Source: Mesorhizobium sp. ORS 3359 (lineage in GTDB: Bacteria; Pseudomonadota; Alphaproteobacteria; Rhizobiales; Rhizobiaceae). From it: a DNA stretch of 64,000 nt. Shown here in pieces: positions 1-9,147 of the stretch (position 1 is its first letter; every line of letters begins with the position of its first letter). A program made the position numbers and the translations under genes. Location: assembly GCA_000824845.1 (NCBI GenBank), contig CCNC01000021.1, forward strand, positions 1 through 64,000, read 5' to 3'. The notes under the pieces were generated by a model. It was not told the DNA's origin, did no database searches, and was given only the letters and a program-made list of their open reading frames with translations.

Positions 1-331
1 CCGGTGCTCACGTACTTTAAGTGCGCTCCGCCCCGGTTCTCGGAAACCACGATTTTCGGCGCGGCCTGACCTGAATATCGACGCACCCTAGCAGCTCGGC
101 AAAGCCGTTGGTCCAGCCCGGAAAAATCGTCGGCTAACGAGCTTGCGGCTGGACTTGCCTTCGAAAACCCATGAAAGCTTCGTCAATCCGTCATGGAAAT
201 CACCTATGGCAGCGGTTCCAGTGCATGTCGCCGCAAACGCTCTGGCGTTTTTGGGACACGACTTGCCAAGACAATGACTTGAAGCGCGTCGCATGATCCT
301 TCGGGCGCGGCGCGCTTGACGAGGAACGCCG
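1..331. other. Left-edge non-coding stretch
   Basis: I see no convincing gene here. Short reading frames on both strands lack ribosome-binding sites and family features. The right half (about 214-301) looks like a degenerate rhizobial intergenic repeat. The sequence GAGGAACGCC just before position 332 provides the ribosome-binding site of the first gene. Confidence 0.6.
214..301. repeat. Degenerate Rhizobiales intergenic repeat
   Basis: The stretch begins GGTTCCAGTGCATGTCG and ends near GCGCGTCGCATGATCC. Its order of blocks (GTGCATGTCGC, a GCGTTTTTGGGACACGAC core, then GACTTGAAGCGCGTCGCATGA) matches an intergenic element I recognise from many Mesorhizobium intergenic regions. The identification is from memory of the pattern; the copy is imperfect. 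Confidence 0.5.
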
Positions 332-1039
332 ATGCGCTACGCCATCTACTACACACCGGGGCAGGACGAGAAGCTGGCGCGCATTGCCGCCAACTGGCTG
401 GGCCGCGACCCGTTCGGCGCGGCGACGAGGCCGGTCGAGGCCGTCGGCGATCTGTCTGCCGCTGAAGTCGCCTTCCACACCGCGTCGGCCCGGCGCTATG
501 GATTCCATGCGACGCTGAAGGCGCCATTCCGGCTGGCGCCGAACGAGACCGAAGCCTCGCTGCGCGCGGCGCTCGACGCTTTCGCCGAGGCGACGCCGCC
601 CGTCGTCATTCCGCGCCTGGTCGTCGGCCAGATCGACGGCTTCTTCGCGCTGGTGCCGGAAACGCGGTTCGCGCCGCTCAACGAATTCGCCGGCGAGGTG
701 GTGCGCGCCTTCGACAGTTTCCGCGCGCCGCTGACCGAGGCCGAGATCGAGCGCCGCAGCCCCGATGCGCTGAAGCCGGACGAGTTCCGCAACCTCTGCC
801 AATGGGGCTATCCTTACGTCTTCGACACGTTCCGCTTCCACATGACGCTGTCGGGGCGTGTCGGGCCCGAGGAAAGCCCGCGTCTTCGCGCGGCGATCAA
901 CGGCCTGTTCGCCGATGTGCTGCGGCAACCGGTGCCGGTCGATGCGCTGACCCTGTTCGTCGAAAGCGAGCCCGGCGCCCCGTTCATGGTGCTTTCCCAC
1001 CATACGCTTGGCCGTGGCCAGGCCCGCAAGACAGCCTAG
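332..1039 (+). CDS. DUF1045 phosphonate-metabolism protein (2H phosphoesterase fold)
   Basis: 235 aa. Two HxTL motifs typical of 2H phosphoesterases are visible: HATL in YGFHATLKAPF (about residue 55) and HMTL in FRFHMTLSGRV (about residue 170), the expected paired catalytic histidines. DUF1045 proteins sit with C-P lyase genes in alphaproteobacteria and have been proposed to open the ribose cyclic phosphate released by C-P lyase, replacing PhnP. phnM and phnN follow on the same strand, which fits. A hairpin and a repeat separate it from phnM, so it may form its own transcription unit. The start has GAGGAACGCC upstream. The family is clear; the exact substrate is inferred from context. Confidence 0.85.
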   Translation: MRYAIYYTPGQDEKLARIAANWLGRDPFGAATRPVEAVGDLSAAEVAFHTASARRYGFHATLKAPFRLAPNETEASLRAALDAFAEATPPVVIPRLVVGQIDGFFALVPETRFAPLNEFAGEVVRAFDSFRAPLTEAEIERRSPDALKPDEFRNLCQWGYPYVFDTFRFHMTLSGRVGPEESPRLRAAINGLFADVLRQPVPVDALTLFVESEPGAPFMVLSHHTLGRGQARKTA

Positions 1040-1067
1040 GGCGGATCAGCGGAACGCTGAACCGCCC
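1039..1067 (+). terminator. Hairpin after DUF1045 gene, probable terminator
   Basis: A 13-bp stem (GGGCGGATCAGCG with CGCTGAACCGCCC, one mismatch) and a GAA loop start at the last base of the stop codon. It is followed by TATCTTTAGTTTTT. The stem plus T-rich tail fits an intrinsic terminator. It may also be half of a mosaic repeat with the next element. Confidence 0.55.
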
Positions 1068-1080
1068 TATCTTTAGTTTT

Positions 1081-1131
1081 TACGCAATTCCGGACGGAAA
1101 ACCGCAAAGCACTTTTCCTGGAATTGCTCTG
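1081..1131. repeat. Palindromic rhizobial intergenic repeat (GCAATTCC...GGAATTGC)
   Basis: GCAATTCC at 1084-1091 is matched by GGAATTGC at 1120-1127, around a GGACGGAAAACCGC / CACTTTTCC core. I recognise this as a common intergenic palindrome of Mesorhizobium and related genomes. It ends about 35 bases before the phnM start. Confidence 0.6.
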
Positions 1132-1165
1132 ATTTGATTGCCGACCGTTCGAGATAGGACCTGAG

Positions 1166-2305
1166 ATGATCGCCGAAACCGTTCTCACCAATGCTCGCAT
1201 CGTGCTGCCCGACGAAATCGTCGAGGGCTCGCTTCTGTTGCGCGACGGCCTGATCGCCGCCGTCGAGCCGGGCGCTGCCCGCACCGGCGAGGATATGGGC
1301 GGCGACTACATCATTCCGGGCCTCGTCGAGCTTCACACCGATCACCTCGAAGGTCACTACGCGCCGCGTCCGAAAGTGCGCTGGAACCCGATCGCCGCCG
1401 TGCTTGCCCATGACGCGCAAGTGGCGACCGCCGGCATCACCACCGTGCTCGACGCCTTGCGCGTCGGCATGGACGAGGACGCCGACCTGAAATCCGACGA
1501 CGTGCGCAAGCTGGCCGACGCGATCGAAGACAGCGTGCGCCAGGATCGGCTCAGGGCCGACCATTTCATCCATTTGCGCTGCGAGGTCTCGGCGCCGGAT
1601 TGCCTCGAGGCTTTCGCCAATTTCGAGACTGACGACAGGGTGAAGCTCGCCTCGCTGATGGATCACGCGCCCGGACAGCGCCAGTTCGTCAATCTCGAGA
1701 CCTATGCCTATTACTACCAGCGCAAGCTGAAGCTGACCGACCGCGACTTCCAGAAATTCTGCGAGAAACGGATGGCGGAATCGGCCCGCAATTCCGGCCC
1801 GAACCGGGTTTTCATCTCGGACGCGTGCCGCGAGCGCGGCATCGTGCTGGCCAGCCATGACGATGCGACCGCCGGCCATGTCGACGAAGCGATCGAGCAG
1901 GGCGTGCGCGTCGCCGAGTTCCCGACGACGGAAGAAGCGGCCAAGGCCTCGAAGGCGGCGGGCCTCGGCGTGCTGATGGGTGCGCCGAACGTCATGCGCG
2001 GCGCCTCGCATTCCGGCAATGTCTCGGCGCGCACGCTTGCCGCCGACGGCCTGCTCGACATCCTGTCGTCCGACTACATCCCCTTCAGCCTGATCCAGTC
2101 GGCCTTCTTCCTCGGCGATGTCGTCGAAGGCATCACGCTGCCGCAGGCGGTGGCGATGGTTTCTAAGAACCCGGCCGAAGCGGTCGGCCTCTCCGATCGC
2201 GGCGTCATCGAGCCTGGCCGCCGCGCCGACCTGGTGCGCGTGCGCGTCGACGACCATGTGCCGGTCGTGCGCACCGTTTGGCGCCAGGGCAGCCGGGTCG
2301 CATGA
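1166..2305 (+). CDS. phnM: Alpha-D-ribose 1-methylphosphonate 5-triphosphate diphosphatase PhnM
   Basis: 379 aa, normal for PhnM. It is an amidohydrolase-fold enzyme that removes pyrophosphate from ribose 1-phosphonate 5-triphosphate in the C-P lyase pathway, acting in the cytoplasm. The metal-binding cluster H57-x-D59-H60-x3-H64 lies in LHTDHLEGH, and LASHDDATAGH follows in the C-terminal half. The stop overlaps the phnN start by 4 nt (ATGA), so the two are translationally coupled. The core C-P lyase genes phnG-phnL are not in the window and presumably lie to the left or elsewhere. Confidence 0.95.
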   Translation: MIAETVLTNARIVLPDEIVEGSLLLRDGLIAAVEPGAARTGEDMGGDYIIPGLVELHTDHLEGHYAPRPKVRWNPIAAVLAHDAQVATAGITTVLDALRVGMDEDADLKSDDVRKLADAIEDSVRQDRLRADHFIHLRCEVSAPDCLEAFANFETDDRVKLASLMDHAPGQRQFVNLETYAYYYQRKLKLTDRDFQKFCEKRMAESARNSGPNRVFISDACRERGIVLASHDDATAGHVDEAIEQGVRVAEFPTTEEAAKASKAAGLGVLMGAPNVMRGASHSGNVSARTLAADGLLDILSSDYIPFSLIQSAFFLGDVVEGITLPQAVAMVSKNPAEAVGLSDRGVIEPGRRADLVRVRVDDHVPVVRTVWRQGSRVA

Positions 2306-2928
2306 TGGTCTCGGCCCTCATCGAGCGCGAGCTGGCCGAGAGCCTGCCGATCCGCAACGGCGTCTTCGTCGCGGTGGTCGGCCCGAGCGGCGCCGGCAAG
2401 GATACGGTGATCGGCTATGCCAGGCAGCGCTTTGCCGGCGAGAGCCGGCTGGAATTCGTGCGCCGCGTCATCACCCGGCCGAGCGACGCCGCAAGCGAGG
2501 ACCACGACACGCTGGCCGACGCCGCCTTCGCGGAAGCCGAGGCCGACGGCGCCTTCTCGCTGTGCTGGGACGCGCACGGCCTGCGCTACGGCCTGCCGGC
2601 CGATGTCGACTGGGCCGTGGCGAACGGCCATGTCGCGGTCGCCAACGTGTCGCGCGCGGTCATCCCGGCGCTGCGCGAACGCTACGCCAACCTGGCCGTG
2701 GTCGAGATCACCGCCACGCCTGAGATCCTCGCCGAGCGGCTGGCGGCGCGCGGCCGTGAATCGCGCGGCGAGGTGCTTGCGCGCCTGGGGCGCAGCACGA
2801 GCGTCAAACTGACGGGGCCTGACGTGACCTCGATCGACAACAGCGGCGACAAGGAGACCGCCGGCGAATGCTTCGCCGAGGTGCTGCGCAAGGCGATGGC
2901 GTTTTCCGATCTGTCGGACATGATTTAA
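2302..2928 (+). CDS. phnN: Ribose 1,5-bisphosphokinase PhnN
   Basis: 208 aa from the ATG that overlaps the phnM stop; a TTG 24 bases upstream is less likely. The Walker A motif GPSGAGKD is at residues 27-34, followed by the guanylate-kinase-like FVRRVITRP segment. PhnN phosphorylates ribose 1,5-bisphosphate to PRPP, the last C-P lyase step, feeding phosphonate-derived ribose into nucleotide and histidine synthesis. Its 3' end runs directly into a large inverted repeat shared with the convergent ABC operon. Confidence 0.95.
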   Translation: MMVSALIERELAESLPIRNGVFVAVVGPSGAGKDTVIGYARQRFAGESRLEFVRRVITRPSDAASEDHDTLADAAFAEAEADGAFSLCWDAHGLRYGLPADVDWAVANGHVAVANVSRAVIPALRERYANLAVVEITATPEILAERLAARGRESRGEVLARLGRSTSVKLTGPDVTSIDNSGDKETAGECFAEVLRKAMAFSDLSDMI

Positions 2929-3125
2929 GCGCCTTCCCCTTCTCCCCTTGTGGGAGAAGGTGGCCGCGAAGCGGCCGGATGAGAGGTGCTGGAAGGAATG
3001 AAGCGCTGGCGGTTGGGCACAACGGTTCTGCCAGGCGAACGCCATTGCCAAGCTGGAACACCCCTCATCCGTCTCGGCGCTTCGCGCCGATCCACCTTCT
3101 CCCACAAGGGGAGAAGGAGAGGCGC
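2929..3125. repeat. Long inverted repeat between convergent genes, RIME-like mosaic
   Basis: Outer arms of about 34 bp at 2929-2963 and 3092-3125 (core CTTCTCCCCTTGTGGGAGAAG, complementary between the two sides) enclose smaller palindromes GGCCGCGAAGCGGCC (2962-2976) and CGGCGCTTCGCGCCG (3074-3088). It begins right after the phnN stop and ends right before the stop of the opposing gene. The CCCCTTGTGGGAGAAGG block is a well-known rhizobial intergenic mosaic element. It could form one large hairpin terminating both converging transcripts. Confidence 0.75.
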
Positions 3126-3941
3126 CTACTTGTTGAAGTTGGCGATGAACTGCTTGAACTGCGGTGTCGGCGGCCTGGCGAACATGTCCTTCGGTTCGCC
3201 GACCGAATCCACCTCGCCCTTGTGCAGGAACATCACCTTGCTCGACACGTCGCGGGCGAAGCCCATTTCGTGGGTGACGACGAGCATGGTGCGCCCTTCC
3301 TCGGCAAGCGAGCGCATGACGCGCAGGACCTCGCCGACCAGTTCCGGATCGAGCGCCGATGTCGGCTCGTCGAACAGCATCACCTTGGGGTTCATAGCCA
3401 AGGCGCGGGCGATCGCGGCGCGCTGCTGCTGGCCGCCCGACATATGCGGCGGATAGTAGTTGCGGCGCTCCCATATGCCGACGCGCTTCAGCAAAGCCTC
3501 GGCCTGCTCCAGGCATTCCGCGCGCGGCCGCTTCAACACATGCGTCGGCGCTGCGACGAGGTTTTCGAGTACCGTCATGTGCGACCAGAGATTGAAGCTC
3601 TGGAAAACCATGGCGAGGTTGGCGCGGATGCGTTCCACCTGGCGGATGTCGGCCGGCATCTGACGGCCGTCGCGGCTTTGCTTCATCTTGATGAGCTCGC
3701 CGTCGACCCGCACTTCGCCGGAATCAGGCGTCTCCAGCAGATTGATACAGCGCAGCATCGTGCTCTTGCCGGACCCTGACGAGCCGAGGATCGAGATGAC
3801 ATCTCCCTTGTGCGCTTCGAGCGAAATGCCCTTGAGCACCTCGTGATCACCAAAGCACTTGCGCAGGTTCTTGACGCTGATGGCTGCCTTGTCGTCCGGG
3901 GACGATGCCGCTTGCGCGGCAGCGGCGACATTTGCCGACAT
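3126..3941 (-). CDS. Polar amino-acid ABC transporter, ATP-binding subunit (HisP/OccP type)
   Basis: 271 aa from the ATG at 3941, which shares one base with the upstream permease stop (TGATG) and has GGAGG seven bases upstream. A GTG one codon earlier is too close to that GGAGG. Walker A GSSGSGKS near residues 53-60, signature SGGQQQR, Walker [15 protein letters not shown] and the C-terminal regulatory part are all present. It powers import of polar amino acids (arginine, ornithine, histidine or opines). It is the last gene of a four-gene operon running binding protein, two permeases, ATPase. Substrate is not resolved. Confidence 0.9.
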   Translation of the reverse strand: MSANVAAAAQAASSPDDKAAISVKNLRKCFGDHEVLKGISLEAHKGDVISILGSSGSGKSTMLRCINLLETPDSGEVRVDGELIKMKQSRDGRQMPADIRQVERIRANLAMVFQSFNLWSHMTVLENLVAAPTHVLKRPRAECLEQAEALLKRVGIWERRNYYPPHMSGGQQQRAAIARALAMNPKVMLFDEPTSALDPELVGEVLRVMRSLAEEGRTMLVVTHEMGFARDVSSKVMFLHKGEVDSVGEPKDMFARPPTPQFKQFIANFNK

Positions 3942-4678
3942 CACAACACCTCCGGTACGGGTTTGATTTGCTGGCTCTGTTCCGGCGGCGGCCGCAGATG
4001 CGGGGAAAGCCGGTATTCGACCCAGGCGAACAGCCGGGCGATCGACAGGTTGAGGAGCAGGTAGATCACGCCGGCGCAGGTCAGCACCTCGATCGGCCGG
4101 AACGTGTCGTGCTGGATCTTCTGCGCCGTTCCCATCATCTCCATGATGGTGACCACGGACGCCAGCGCGGTCGCCTTGGTCATCAGGATGATTTCGGTCG
4201 AATAGGCCGGCAGAGCGAGCCGCAGCGCGATCGGCAGCGTGACGAGGCGGAAACGGGTGAAGGCCGACATGCCGAACGCCTTGGCCGCCTCGATCTGTCC
4301 GACCGGCACCGCCCGCAGCGCGCCGCGGAAAATCTCGCTCTCATAGGCGGCCGTGTTCAAGGCCATGGCGACGATCGTGCAATACATCGGATCGCGCAGG
4401 ATCGGCCAAAGGATCGGGCTGTGGCGGACGAAGTCGAACTGGGAGAGGCCGAAATAGATCAGATAGAGCTGCACCAGGAGCGGCGAGCCGCGGAAGATGA
4501 AGACATAGGCGCGGGTGAAATATTCACCCAATCTGTAGCCGGAAGCCCGCAGCCAGGTCAGGCCGGTGGCGATGATCAGCCCGAAGGCGATGCCGAAGAA
4601 CCAGATCTCGAGCGTCAGCGGCAGCGCCTTCAGCACGCTCCACATAGTCGAAAGATAGAAGTCGAGATCCACCGCCAC
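3941..4678 (-). CDS. Polar amino-acid ABC permease (HisM/OccM type)
   Basis: 245 aa inner-membrane subunit with about five hydrophobic segments and the EAA-loop signature [20 protein letters not shown] (about residues 141-160) that contacts the ATPase. The start is GTG at 4678, one base after the upstream permease stop; an in-frame GTG at 4672 is possible. It pairs with the permease encoded at 4680-5426 to form the heterodimeric channel. Confidence 0.9.
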   Translation of the reverse strand: MAVDLDFYLSTMWSVLKALPLTLEIWFFGIAFGLIIATGLTWLRASGYRLGEYFTRAYVFIFRGSPLLVQLYLIYFGLSQFDFVRHSPILWPILRDPMYCTIVAMALNTAAYESEIFRGALRAVPVGQIEAAKAFGMSAFTRFRLVTLPIALRLALPAYSTEIILMTKATALASVVTIMEMMGTAQKIQHDTFRPIEVLTCAGVIYLLLNLSIARLFAWVEYRLSPHLRPPPEQSQQIKPVPEVL

Positions 4679-4679
4679 C

Positions 4680-5426
4680 TCACTTCGGCCGCGTGAAACT
4701 GCGCGAGGTGTAACGCTCGGCCTTTTCGAAGATCGGTGTCGAGATCGAGGTCATCACCAAATAAAGGATGCCTGCGACCGTGTAGAAAAGCAGCGAATGA
4801 TGCGTCGAACGCGCGGCCTTGTTGGCGGTGAGCATCAACTCGGCGACGCCGGTGACCGAGATCAGGGCCGAATCCTTGATGGTCAATTGCCAGACATTGC
4901 CCAGCCCCGGCACGGCGAGGCGCAGCACCTGTGGCACGATCACGAGGCGAAAGCGCAGCCAGGCCGACATGCCGTAGGCGCGGGCCGCCTCCAGCTCGCC
5001 GCGATGGATCGCCAGGAACGAGCCGCGAAACACCTCGGCCTGGTAGGCGCCGGAAATGATGCCGACCGCGAGCACGCCGCCGAGGAAGCTCGGCATGTTC
5101 AAGATGTCCGTCGAGCCGATCGATCCGGTCGACCGCGCTACGCCGGTCAGCACCTGCGTGCCGCCATAGTAGAACAGGTAAATGACCAGAAGTTCCGGTT
5201 CGCCGCGGAAGACGGTGGTGTAGCTCTCGCCGATGAACCTCAATCCGCCGCGATGCGAGAGCTTGGCCGCAGCCACCAGCGAGCCCAGGACGGCCCCGAT
5301 CAGCATCGAGACGACCGTGACGGCGAGCGTCCAGGCGATGCCCCAGAGCAGTTGCACGCCCCAGCCGGCAGCCAGCAGCTCATAGGCCGTCGAAAACTGC
5401 GCCTGCAGATCGCTGAGAAACTCCAC
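4680..5426 (-). CDS. Polar amino-acid ABC permease (HisQ/OccQ type)
   Basis: 248 aa with about five transmembrane segments and the EAA loop LEAARAYGMSAWLRFRLVIVP near residues 145-165. It is the first permease after the binding-protein gene and is separated from it by a 77-base spacer holding a strong hairpin at 5470-5497. The next permease follows after one base. PAAT-family membership is clear; the transported amino acid is not. Confidence 0.9.
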   Translation of the reverse strand: MEFLSDLQAQFSTAYELLAAGWGVQLLWGIAWTLAVTVVSMLIGAVLGSLVAAAKLSHRGGLRFIGESYTTVFRGEPELLVIYLFYYGGTQVLTGVARSTGSIGSTDILNMPSFLGGVLAVGIISGAYQAEVFRGSFLAIHRGELEAARAYGMSAWLRFRLVIVPQVLRLAVPGLGNVWQLTIKDSALISVTGVAELMLTANKAARSTHHSLLFYTVAGILYLVMTSISTPIFEKAERYTSRSFTRPK

Positions 5427-5469
5427 GTACGCCTTCCCTCCCGGCGACGGTTGCTTGTCTCAATGCAAG

Positions 5470-5497
5470 AACGGGAGCAGCCTTGGCTGCTCCCGTT
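5470..5497 (-). terminator. Intra-operon hairpin after binding-protein gene
   Basis: AACGGGAGCAGCC at 5470-5482 pairs perfectly with GGCTGCTCCCGTT at 5485-5497. It lies just downstream of the binding-protein stop and before the first permease. No T-run follows, so it more likely stabilises the upstream mRNA or partly terminates, giving more binding protein than permease. Confidence 0.6.
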
Positions 5498-5503
5498 GCG
5501 ACA

Positions 5504-6346
5504 TCACTTGGTAATGTCGATCTTGAACCACTGTAGGCTGTATTTCGAGACGGAGCCGTCGTCGAGCGCGGCCTTGAGCGCCTTGTTGTAGATGTCCTGC
5601 AGGTCCTTGTCGGTCTTGCGGAAAGCAGCGCCGATGCCCGGCCCGAGGATCGGGCCACCCTTGAATTGCGGCCCGACGAATTCCAGGTCCTTGGCATCGG
5701 GCTTGGCCAGCGTGCCGAGGAAATAGGTGGTGTCGGCGAAGGCCACGTCGATGCGGCCCGCCATCAGGTCGAGATCGTGCTCGTCGGTGGTCTTGTATTC
5801 ATGGACGTTGGCGACGTCCTTGAGATATTTGTCGGCGAAGGTCGCTTCGGTGGTCGAGACCTGCAGGCCGACATTCTTGCCGGTGAGCTCCTTGCGCAGC
5901 GTGTCGAGCGCCGCCTTGGATTCGGCGTCGTCCTTCGACAGGTCGATCATCTTGCCTTTGTTGGACAGGTTGGCCAGCGGACCGTTCTTGTCGGCCAGGA
6001 AGGCCACCGGCGACGAGGCGTAGGGGATCGAGAAGTCGATCGTCTTCATGCGCTCCTCGGTGATCGACATGCCGTCCATGACGATGTCGAATTTGCCTGC
6101 GGTGAGGCCGGGAATGACGCCGTCCCAATCCTGCGCGACGATGTTGCATTCGAGCTTGGCGCGGGCGCAGACGTCGTTGAGGATGTCCACCTCGAAGCCG
6201 ACGATCTTGCCGCTGGCGTCGGTCTGGTTCCAGGGGGCGTAGGAGCCCTCCATGGCGACGGAGACGGTCTTCCAGTCCTTGGCCAATGCCGGGGTCGAGC
6301 AGGTCAACGCCAGCGCTGCAAGCACGATCCAACGTGATGATGTCAC
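5504..6346 (-). CDS. Polar amino-acid ABC transporter substrate-binding protein
   Basis: About 280 aa, periplasmic. I choose GTG at 6346 because GGGAG lies eight bases before it; an ATG at 6361 is possible, but this GGGAG overlaps it. The signal peptide (hydrophobic IVLAALALTC, cleavage after TPALA) precedes a type II periplasmic-binding fold. Family motifs are visible: GFEVDILNDVCARA, WDGVIPGLTAGKFDIVMDGMSI and RMKTIDFSIPY. It resembles lysine/arginine/ornithine or opine binding proteins. It opens the operon at 6346-3126. Confidence 0.9.
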   Translation of the reverse strand: MTSSRWIVLAALALTCSTPALAKDWKTVSVAMEGSYAPWNQTDASGKIVGFEVDILNDVCARAKLECNIVAQDWDGVIPGLTAGKFDIVMDGMSITEERMKTIDFSIPYASSPVAFLADKNGPLANLSNKGKMIDLSKDDAESKAALDTLRKELTGKNVGLQVSTTEATFADKYLKDVANVHEYKTTDEHDLDLMAGRIDVAFADTTYFLGTLAKPDAKDLEFVGPQFKGGPILGPGIGAAFRKTDKDLQDIYNKALKAALDDGSVSKYSLQWFKIDITK

Positions 6347-6527
6347 GGTAGTTTCTCCCATTTTTGTTCTTGGAACCCTCAGATACCAATTGCTTAGCCC
6401 AGCCCCGATTCGCCGACAAGGGCTGTTTTCCGGTTCACGGGTTGTTGCAATCCGGCGACGAATCCGCACGCGCCCGGCGGCTCATCCGGAGCATCGATCC
6501 AATCAGGCCGTTGGCGGAAGAGCGAGG

Positions 6528-7523
6528 TTACTCCGCCGGCGCGCCCGCAACGTTCTGGCGCGTCGCTTCGATCATGCGGCGCCGGGCGCGGAAGACGCCC
6601 CATTGCTGGTCGACCAGCACGCCGATCAGGATGACGCCGCCCATCACCGCGAAATTAAGCGATGAGGGGATGCCGAGCAGGTTGACTAGGTTCTGCAGTT
6701 CCTGCAGCAGCACCGTCCCAAGCAGGACTCCGACCAGCGAGCCCTCGCCGCCGCGCAGCGAGAAACCGCCGAGCACGGCGGCGGCGATGGCGTAGAGCTC
6801 GTAGAACTGGCCGTGGCTCGCCGGCGAGATCGAGCGCGTGTACATGGCAAAATAGATCGCCGACAGCGCCGTCAGCACGCCGCAGATGACATAGGCGGCG
6901 ATCACCACGCGCCCGGTGCGGATGCCCGAATACTTCGCCGCCTCCTCGTTCTTGCCGATGGCATAGAGATAGCGCCCGAACACCGAGCGGTGCAGCACCA
7001 CCCACATCACGATGGCGATGACGATCAGCGCGATGAAGGAGTTCGGCAGGCCGTAGGAGCGGCCCGCGGTCAGGAATTCGAGCGTCGGGAAATTCTGGCC
7101 GAAGGCGAAGCCCGCCGTGCCGTCGGCGGTGTAGAAACGCGCCACTCCGCGATAGATCAAAAGGCCGCACAGCGTCACCACGAAAGGCTGCAATTTGAGC
7201 CGCGTGATCAGCCAGCCATGCACGAAGCCGATGACGGCACCGAGCACGATGATCACCACGAAGGCCAGCGGCCAGTCCAATTCGCGCACCGCGATGAAGT
7301 CGATGAACAGGGTGCCGAGCAGCGCGATCAGCGACCCGACCGACAATTCGATGCCGCCGGTGATGATGACGAAGGCCTGGCCTATCGACAGGATGCCGAA
7401 CAGCGCGACGAGGTTGGAGGTGTTGGCGAGGTTGATCGCCGACAGGAAGCGCGGATTGATGGCCGTCACCACCGCGCCGACCACCAGGATCAGGATCAGC
7501 AGGCCGAGATCTTTCTTGCTCAT
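6528..7523 (-). CDS. Sugar ABC transporter permease (RbsC family)
   Basis: 331 aa with about nine hydrophobic segments. It carries the RbsC-type motif GGIELSVGSLIAL near residue 60 and GGFSLRGGEGSLVG near residue 255, typical of ribose/xylose/galactose permeases. Its start overlaps the ATPase stop by 4 nt. It is the last gene of the binding protein-ATPase-permease operon at 10154-6528. The sugar is unknown, because no catabolic enzyme accompanies the operon. Confidence 0.9.
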   Translation of the reverse strand: MSKKDLGLLILILVVGAVVTAINPRFLSAINLANTSNLVALFGILSIGQAFVIITGGIELSVGSLIALLGTLFIDFIAVRELDWPLAFVVIIVLGAVIGFVHGWLITRLKLQPFVVTLCGLLIYRGVARFYTADGTAGFAFGQNFPTLEFLTAGRSYGLPNSFIALIVIAIVMWVVLHRSVFGRYLYAIGKNEEAAKYSGIRTGRVVIAAYVICGVLTALSAIYFAMYTRSISPASHGQFYELYAIAAAVLGGFSLRGGEGSLVGVLLGTVLLQELQNLVNLLGIPSSLNFAVMGGVILIGVLVDQQWGVFRARRRMIEATRQNVAGAPAE

Positions 7524-9085
7524 TCAACTCCTCCCGCCGCTTGCAGCAGTTTCGGCTTCTTGCCGACCGCCAGCAAGAGAACGTTTTCCTGGCTGAAATC
7601 GTCCTTGTCGAGGATGCCGGAAATCTGCCCCTCATGCATGACCGCGATGCGGTCCGACACGCCGATCACCTCTTCCATGTCGCTGGAGATCATCAGCACA
7701 GCGACGCCGGCATCGGCCAGCGCCCGCATCAGCCCGTAGATCTCGGCCTTGGCGCCGATGTCGATGCCGCGCGTCGGCTCGTCGAGGATCATCACCTTGG
7801 GATCCATCGCCAGCCATTTGGCGAGAACGACCTTCTGCTGGTTGCCGCCCGACAGCGTGCCGGTGCGGGTCAGGACCGACGGCGCCTTGATGCCGAGGTT
7901 CTTCTTCTGCTTTTCGGCCGTCGCAAGCTCGGCGCCGGTCGAGACCAGCGAACGCCTGGCATGCGCTGGCAGGTTGGGCAGCGTAATGTTTTGTGCGATC
8001 GAGAGATCGAGCAATATGCCGGTGAGCTTGCGGTCCTCCGGCACCAGGAAGATGCCGTTCGCCACCGCGTCAGCGGCCGATCCGACATTGAGCGGCTTGC
8101 CGTCGAGCGTGACGCTGCCGCCCAGCCGCTCGTCGATGCCGAACAGCACGCGCGCCAGCTCGGTGCGGCCGGAGCCGACCAGGCCCGCGAGGCCGAGTAT
8201 CTCGCCACGCCTCAGCTCGATGCTGACCGGCCGGTCCGGATAGGTGCTGGTGCGGATCGCCTCGGCAGACAGCACGACGCTGCCCGGCGCGCGCGTGGCC
8301 TCGCCCGCCTTCTCGCGCTCCTTCAGCATGCGGCCGATCATCAGCCTGACCATCTCGTCGTGATTGATCCGGTCCTTCGCCAGCGTGCCGGCTAGCGTGC
8401 CGTCGCGCAGCACCACGACACGATCGGCGACGCGCTCGATCTCATGCAGCCGGTGCGAAATGAAGATGACGCTGATGCCTTGCGCCTTCAGCCCCTTGAT
8501 GACGTCGAGCAATTTCTCGGTTTCCGCCATCGGCAGACTGGAGGTCGGCTCGTCGAGGATCACAAGGCGGGCCCTGATCGACAGCGCCTTGGCGATCTCT
8601 ACCATCTGCTGCTGGGCCAGCGACAGCGACGCCACCGGGGCGTCGGCCGAGAAATTGGCGCCGACGCGCTTCAGGAGCGGCGCCACCATGTCGCGCAGCT
8701 TGGCGCGGTCGACCAGCCTCAGCGGTCCGGCGCGCAGCGGCTCGCGGCCGAAGAAGATGTTGGCGGCGACGTCGAGGTTTTCGAAGAGGTTCAATTCCTG
8801 GTGCACGAAAGCGATGCCGGAGCCGATGCTCTGCTCGACGGTCAGCCCGTCATGCGCGACGCCGTCGACGGTGATGGTGCCGCTGTCCGGCCGCGTCACG
8901 CCGCCTAGGATCTTCATCAGCGTCGACTTGCCGGCGCCGTTCTCGCCGACAAGGCCGATGACCTCGCCGGGCCGGACCTCCATCGAGAACCTGTCCAGGG
9001 CGACAACGCCCGGATAGATCTTGCGCACGGCCTCGAGGCTCAGGAACGGAGCAGTGTTAGGATGAGTGGTGTCGGTAGAGGTCAT
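7520..9085 (-). CDS. Sugar ABC transporter ATP-binding protein (RbsA/MglA type, two ABC domains)
   Basis: 521 aa from ATG at 9085; a GTG at 9112 would add nine residues and cannot be excluded. Two ABC cassettes are present. The N-terminal one has GENGAGKSTL, LSLAQQQMVEI and LVILDEPTS. The degenerate C-terminal one has GLVGSGRTEL as Walker A, then LSGGNQQKV and VMILDEPTRGIDIG. This tandem layout is that of RbsA/MglA/XylG carbohydrate importers. It lies between the binding protein and the permease. Confidence 0.92.
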   Translation of the reverse strand: MTSTDTTHPNTAPFLSLEAVRKIYPGVVALDRFSMEVRPGEVIGLVGENGAGKSTLMKILGGVTRPDSGTITVDGVAHDGLTVEQSIGSGIAFVHQELNLFENLDVAANIFFGREPLRAGPLRLVDRAKLRDMVAPLLKRVGANFSADAPVASLSLAQQQMVEIAKALSIRARLVILDEPTSSLPMAETEKLLDVIKGLKAQGISVIFISHRLHEIERVADRVVVLRDGTLAGTLAKDRINHDEMVRLMIGRMLKEREKAGEATRAPGSVVLSAEAIRTSTYPDRPVSIELRRGEILGLAGLVGSGRTELARVLFGIDERLGGSVTLDGKPLNVGSAADAVANGIFLVPEDRKLTGILLDLSIAQNITLPNLPAHARRSLVSTGAELATAEKQKKNLGIKAPSVLTRTGTLSGGNQQKVVLAKWLAMDPKVMILDEPTRGIDIGAKAEIYGLMRALADAGVAVLMISSDMEEVIGVSDRIAVMHEGQISGILDKDDFSQENVLLLAVGKKPKLLQAAGGVE

Positions 9086-9147
9086 CGCGCCTGACAGCAG
9101 CCGGTGGGCCACAGACTGACCGGCCTTGGCGGGTCCGTCAATACGAA

